From an uncultured Collinsella sp. (GTDB lineage: Bacteria > Actinomycetota > Coriobacteriia > Coriobacteriales > Coriobacteriaceae), in contig CAKUEW010000002.1 of assembly GCA_934646815.1 (NCBI GenBank), forward strand, positions 1-64,000: DNA of 64,000 nucleotides, read 5' to 3'. The position numbers and the translations under genes are program-made. The notes below the pieces were generated by a model that made no database searches, had not been told where the DNA came from, and worked only from the letters and a program-made list of their open reading frames with translations. Shown here in pieces: positions 62,041-64,000 of this stretch; the first letter of the stretch is position 1; the number at the start of each line of letters is the position of its first letter.

Positions 62041-62567
62041 TAGGCATCATCCTTCCTCGATTTGACCGGCCCCACCAGCAGACGGTGGGCATCGGCGTCC
62101 ACACTCCACTCGGCGATGCCGTAGCCCTCGATCTCGCCGAGCACCGCGTGGGCGTCGTCGACGGTCTGCGCGATCTGCGCCTTGAGCTCCTTGGCCTCGA
62201 GCACGAGCGCCTGCAGGTCGCTCACGGTCGGGTCGCTGGGCAGCTGGCCGACCGTGAGCGACGGGCGCACGTGGAACGGCCACGGCATACGCACCGACTT
62301 AAGTACGTCGGTGCCGCGTCGGCCCTCAATGCCGACCTCGACCTCACCGGTCTCCTTGAGCACCTCCCACGGCACGGGCCAGATGCCGCCGTCCCGCGCC
62401 GGTGTGTAGTTGCCGGCCGCCGCAGCGAACGTCACCGTGACCTCGAGCCCCGTCCATTCCGGGTCGAGGTCGAGGCCGACCGCGTCGACGCCCTGCGTGC
62501 CTTGGACCAGCTCGAGGTCGTCGCACGACACGGTGCGGTCTCGCACCTTGATCTTGTGTATCTTCAT
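62040..62567 (-). CDS. Phage baseplate/tail-associated protein
   Basis: This is a 175-residue protein. The first 100 residues look like an immunoglobulin-like or BppU N-terminal fold (LDPEWTGLEVTVTFAAAAG, GIWPVPWEVLKETGEVEVGI), followed by a helical linker (VSDLQALVLEAKELKAQIAQ). Such proteins attach receptor-binding proteins to the baseplate. Its gene is directly upstream of the DGR target. Confidence 0.65.
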   Translation of the reverse strand: MKIHKIKVRDRTVSCDDLELVQGTQGVDAVGLDLDPEWTGLEVTVTFAAAAGNYTPARDGGIWPVPWEVLKETGEVEVGIEGRRGTDVLKSVRMPWPFHVRPSLTVGQLPSDPTVSDLQALVLEAKELKAQIAQTVDDAHAVLGEIEGYGIAEWSVDADAHRLLVGPVKSRKDDA

Positions 62568-62576
62568 GTCCCTCCT

Positions 62577-62810
62577 TTACGCGAGGATTCCGATCGCGGT
62601 CCAGACCGGCGGTGAGCCGATGAGCACCGCCCTCTGCCCCACCTTGGCGCCCGAGCAGCCCGTGGTCATGCGCACGCCCTCTGCCACGCCGCCGCGCACG
62701 AGTACCGACAGCGAGCTGCCGGTGACTGCCGTGACGTAGCCGTAGGCGATCTGCACCGATGCCCTGTCGGGCGGCTCAATCGATTCCAGGAGGTCTGACG
62801 CCATGCTCAT
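62577..62810 (-). CDS. Small phage protein, OB-fold-like
   Basis: This 77-residue protein is rich in beta-strand residues (ASVQIAYGYVTAVTGSSLSV, GQRAVLIGSPPVW), compatible with a baseplate spike or OB-fold protein. It overlaps the upstream gene by 4 nt. No family is recognised. Confidence 0.6.
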   Translation of the reverse strand: MSMASDLLESIEPPDRASVQIAYGYVTAVTGSSLSVLVRGGVAEGVRMTTGCSGAKVGQRAVLIGSPPVWTAIGILA

Positions 62811-64000
62811 GCCGCGCTCCTCTCGAACTTTCTCATCTCGATATTCATCGGGCAGGCCGTCTCGAACTTGAGCGTCTGCGTCCTGATACAGGTGTGGTCG
62901 ACATCGATGTCGGCGCTCGCCAGGCGGAGGTTGCCCGCGTCGTAGACCGACACGGGGTCGTATGTGCAGGTGCAGTTCACCCTCTGGATGACGGACCGCC
63001 CGTCCCTGAGCAGCTCGGCGGCCTTGGCGTCGGCGGCGGCCTGGATGGCGTCATGGGGCCACGGCGTGGCCGTGGGGCCCTCCTCCACCTTCTCGGCGAC
63101 GACGACGGCCTCCCCGCCGGACTCCAGGTACACGTATCCGGCCGAGACCTCGCTGTAGTTGTCCGCGGGCGTCTCGGTCGCGACGATGCGCTGCCACTCG
63201 CCTGTGAGCGTCGCGTAATGCAGGTGCGGGCCGGCTGATAGGGACGGCACCCACCAAGCCTGCAGGCTCACGCGGGCGCCCTTCGTCCCCTTGATCCACA
63301 GGCTCTGCGTGACCGGTACGCCCTTCTTGAGCGATCCGACCCTGTCTTGGCAGAAGCCGATGCGCCCGCCGTCGCTCGCGACCTTGAGGCCGAAGAACAC
63401 GGCGGTCTGTGGGGAGCCCGGCACGTACACGGTGGAGATGGAGCCGTGACTGTCGCTCTGGCGGTAGGTCCCGCTCTCCTTGGTTCCCGAGCCGACCTGC
63501 ATCGCGGCGGCGCCGGAGAGGATGTTCGAGTCCTCCGTGACGCTCGTGGGTAGGTCGGACAGGTCGTAACGGGCGGTCACGCGCCGGCCGGTGCTCACGG
63601 TGGAGTACGGGCTGTCGGGGTCGTCGTCGACCGCCGTGCCTCGCACCGAGATGTCCTGGGACGAGAAGTCGACATGGACGACGTTGGCCACGTCGAAGGT
63701 GTCGCGCTCGCGGTCGAGCTTGAGCGTCACGCGGCAGTCGGGGCCCTCGACGTAGTCGAAGGAAACGGGCCTCTGGTCCGGCTCCACGTAGCGGCGGAAC
63801 AGCACGCGGCCGTACGGGTCGGTGTGCGCCGCGAGGAATCCGGCGGCTTCGAGCAGGCGGTTGACGGCGGCGAGTTTGGAGTCCGTGCGGTCCTCGTCGG
63901 ACGATGTCGTCGAGATGCCGAACACCCACGTCGAAGTGAGCACGGCGTCGCTCTCGTCAGCGACGACCTCCAGACCGCAGCTCTCGGCGATCTTCTTGGC
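62807..64000 (-). CDS. Phage tail protein (5' end beyond window)
   Basis: The frame is open to the right edge, so at least 397 residues are seen and the start is outside. It begins with KKIAESCGLEVVADES-like sequence, then FRRYVEPDQRPVSFDY, a beta-rich central part (WIKGTKGARVSLQAWWVPS) with a carbohydrate-binding look, and ends NIEMRKFERSAA. Order and content fit a tail/baseplate protein upstream of receptor-binding genes. A GTG at 63943 is internal to the open frame. Confidence 0.65.
   Translation of the reverse strand, partial: AKKIAESCGLEVVADESDAVLTSTWVFGISTTSSDEDRTDSKLAAVNRLLEAAGFLAAHTDPYGRVLFRRYVEPDQRPVSFDYVEGPDCRVTLKLDRERDTFDVANVVHVDFSSQDISVRGTAVDDDPDSPYSTVSTGRRVTARYDLSDLPTSVTEDSNILSGAAAMQVGSGTKESGTYRQSDSHGSISTVYVPGSPQTAVFFGLKVASDGGRIGFCQDRVGSLKKGVPVTQSLWIKGTKGARVSLQAWWVPSLSAGPHLHYATLTGEWQRIVATETPADNYSEVSAGYVYLESGGEAVVVAEKVEEGPTATPWPHDAIQAAADAKAAELLRDGRSVIQRVNCTCTYDPVSVYDAGNLRLASADIDVDHTCIRTQTLKFETACPMNIEMRKFERSAA

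Overview
The window looks like a chromosomal segment of a Gram-positive, host-associated actinobacterium, most likely of the class Coriobacteriia (Collinsella-like). That assignment is an inference from gene content and style: a sufCBDSU cluster behind an Rrf2 regulator, a GGGtGRT/NifU-like pair, secreted wall hydrolases built from WY-rich cell-wall-binding repeats, core genes of about 60% GC and a surface-polysaccharide region of about 45% GC. No rRNA gene is present to confirm it.

About 0.4-41 kb is a surface-glycan region. It holds ten GT2 and two GT4 glycosyltransferases, a UDP-sugar dehydrogenase, an ABC-2 export pair (Wzm/Wzt type), a Wzx flippase, three intact membrane acyltransferases plus a duplicated 3' fragment, a DUF6541 membrane protein, rfbB and licD. 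A tRNA-Arg(TCT) sits inside it. At 21-32.6 kb four secreted, choline-binding-like enzymes (L,D-transpeptidase, NlpC/P60, C39-like peptidase, GH25 lysozyme) surround a two-gene lic unit: an HTH-LicC-LicA fusion and a LicB-type permease. With licD this amounts to a scheme for taking up choline, activating it, attaching phosphocholine to a glycan, and anchoring enzymes to that mark. A satD/DUF3307 pair at 34-35.7 kb lies between two IS1595-like remnants.

About 41-56 kb is ordinary high-GC chromosome: an orphan AAA-ATPase-like protein, a wall-anchored lysozyme-fold protein, rrf2-sufCBDSU, a RAYT transposase with nearby paired REP-like hairpins, the NifU-like/GGGtGRT pair and a flavoprotein. A 29-nt dyad, GGGRCAAA-N13-TTTGYCCC (with small variations), occurs four times around the Fe-S genes and suggests one regulon.

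From about 56.2 kb to the right edge is one end of a prophage. Its att-like boundary is the 3' half of a tRNA-Lys(CTT). It carries lysis genes (amidase, holin-like), tail genes and a complete diversity-generating retroelement: reverse transcriptase, template repeat, Avd-like protein, a GC-rich hairpin, and a tail protein whose 3' end is the variable repeat. TR and VR differ at 12 of 126 positions, and 11 of these are template adenines. This is the most striking system in the window. The integrase and the structural genes must lie beyond the right edge.
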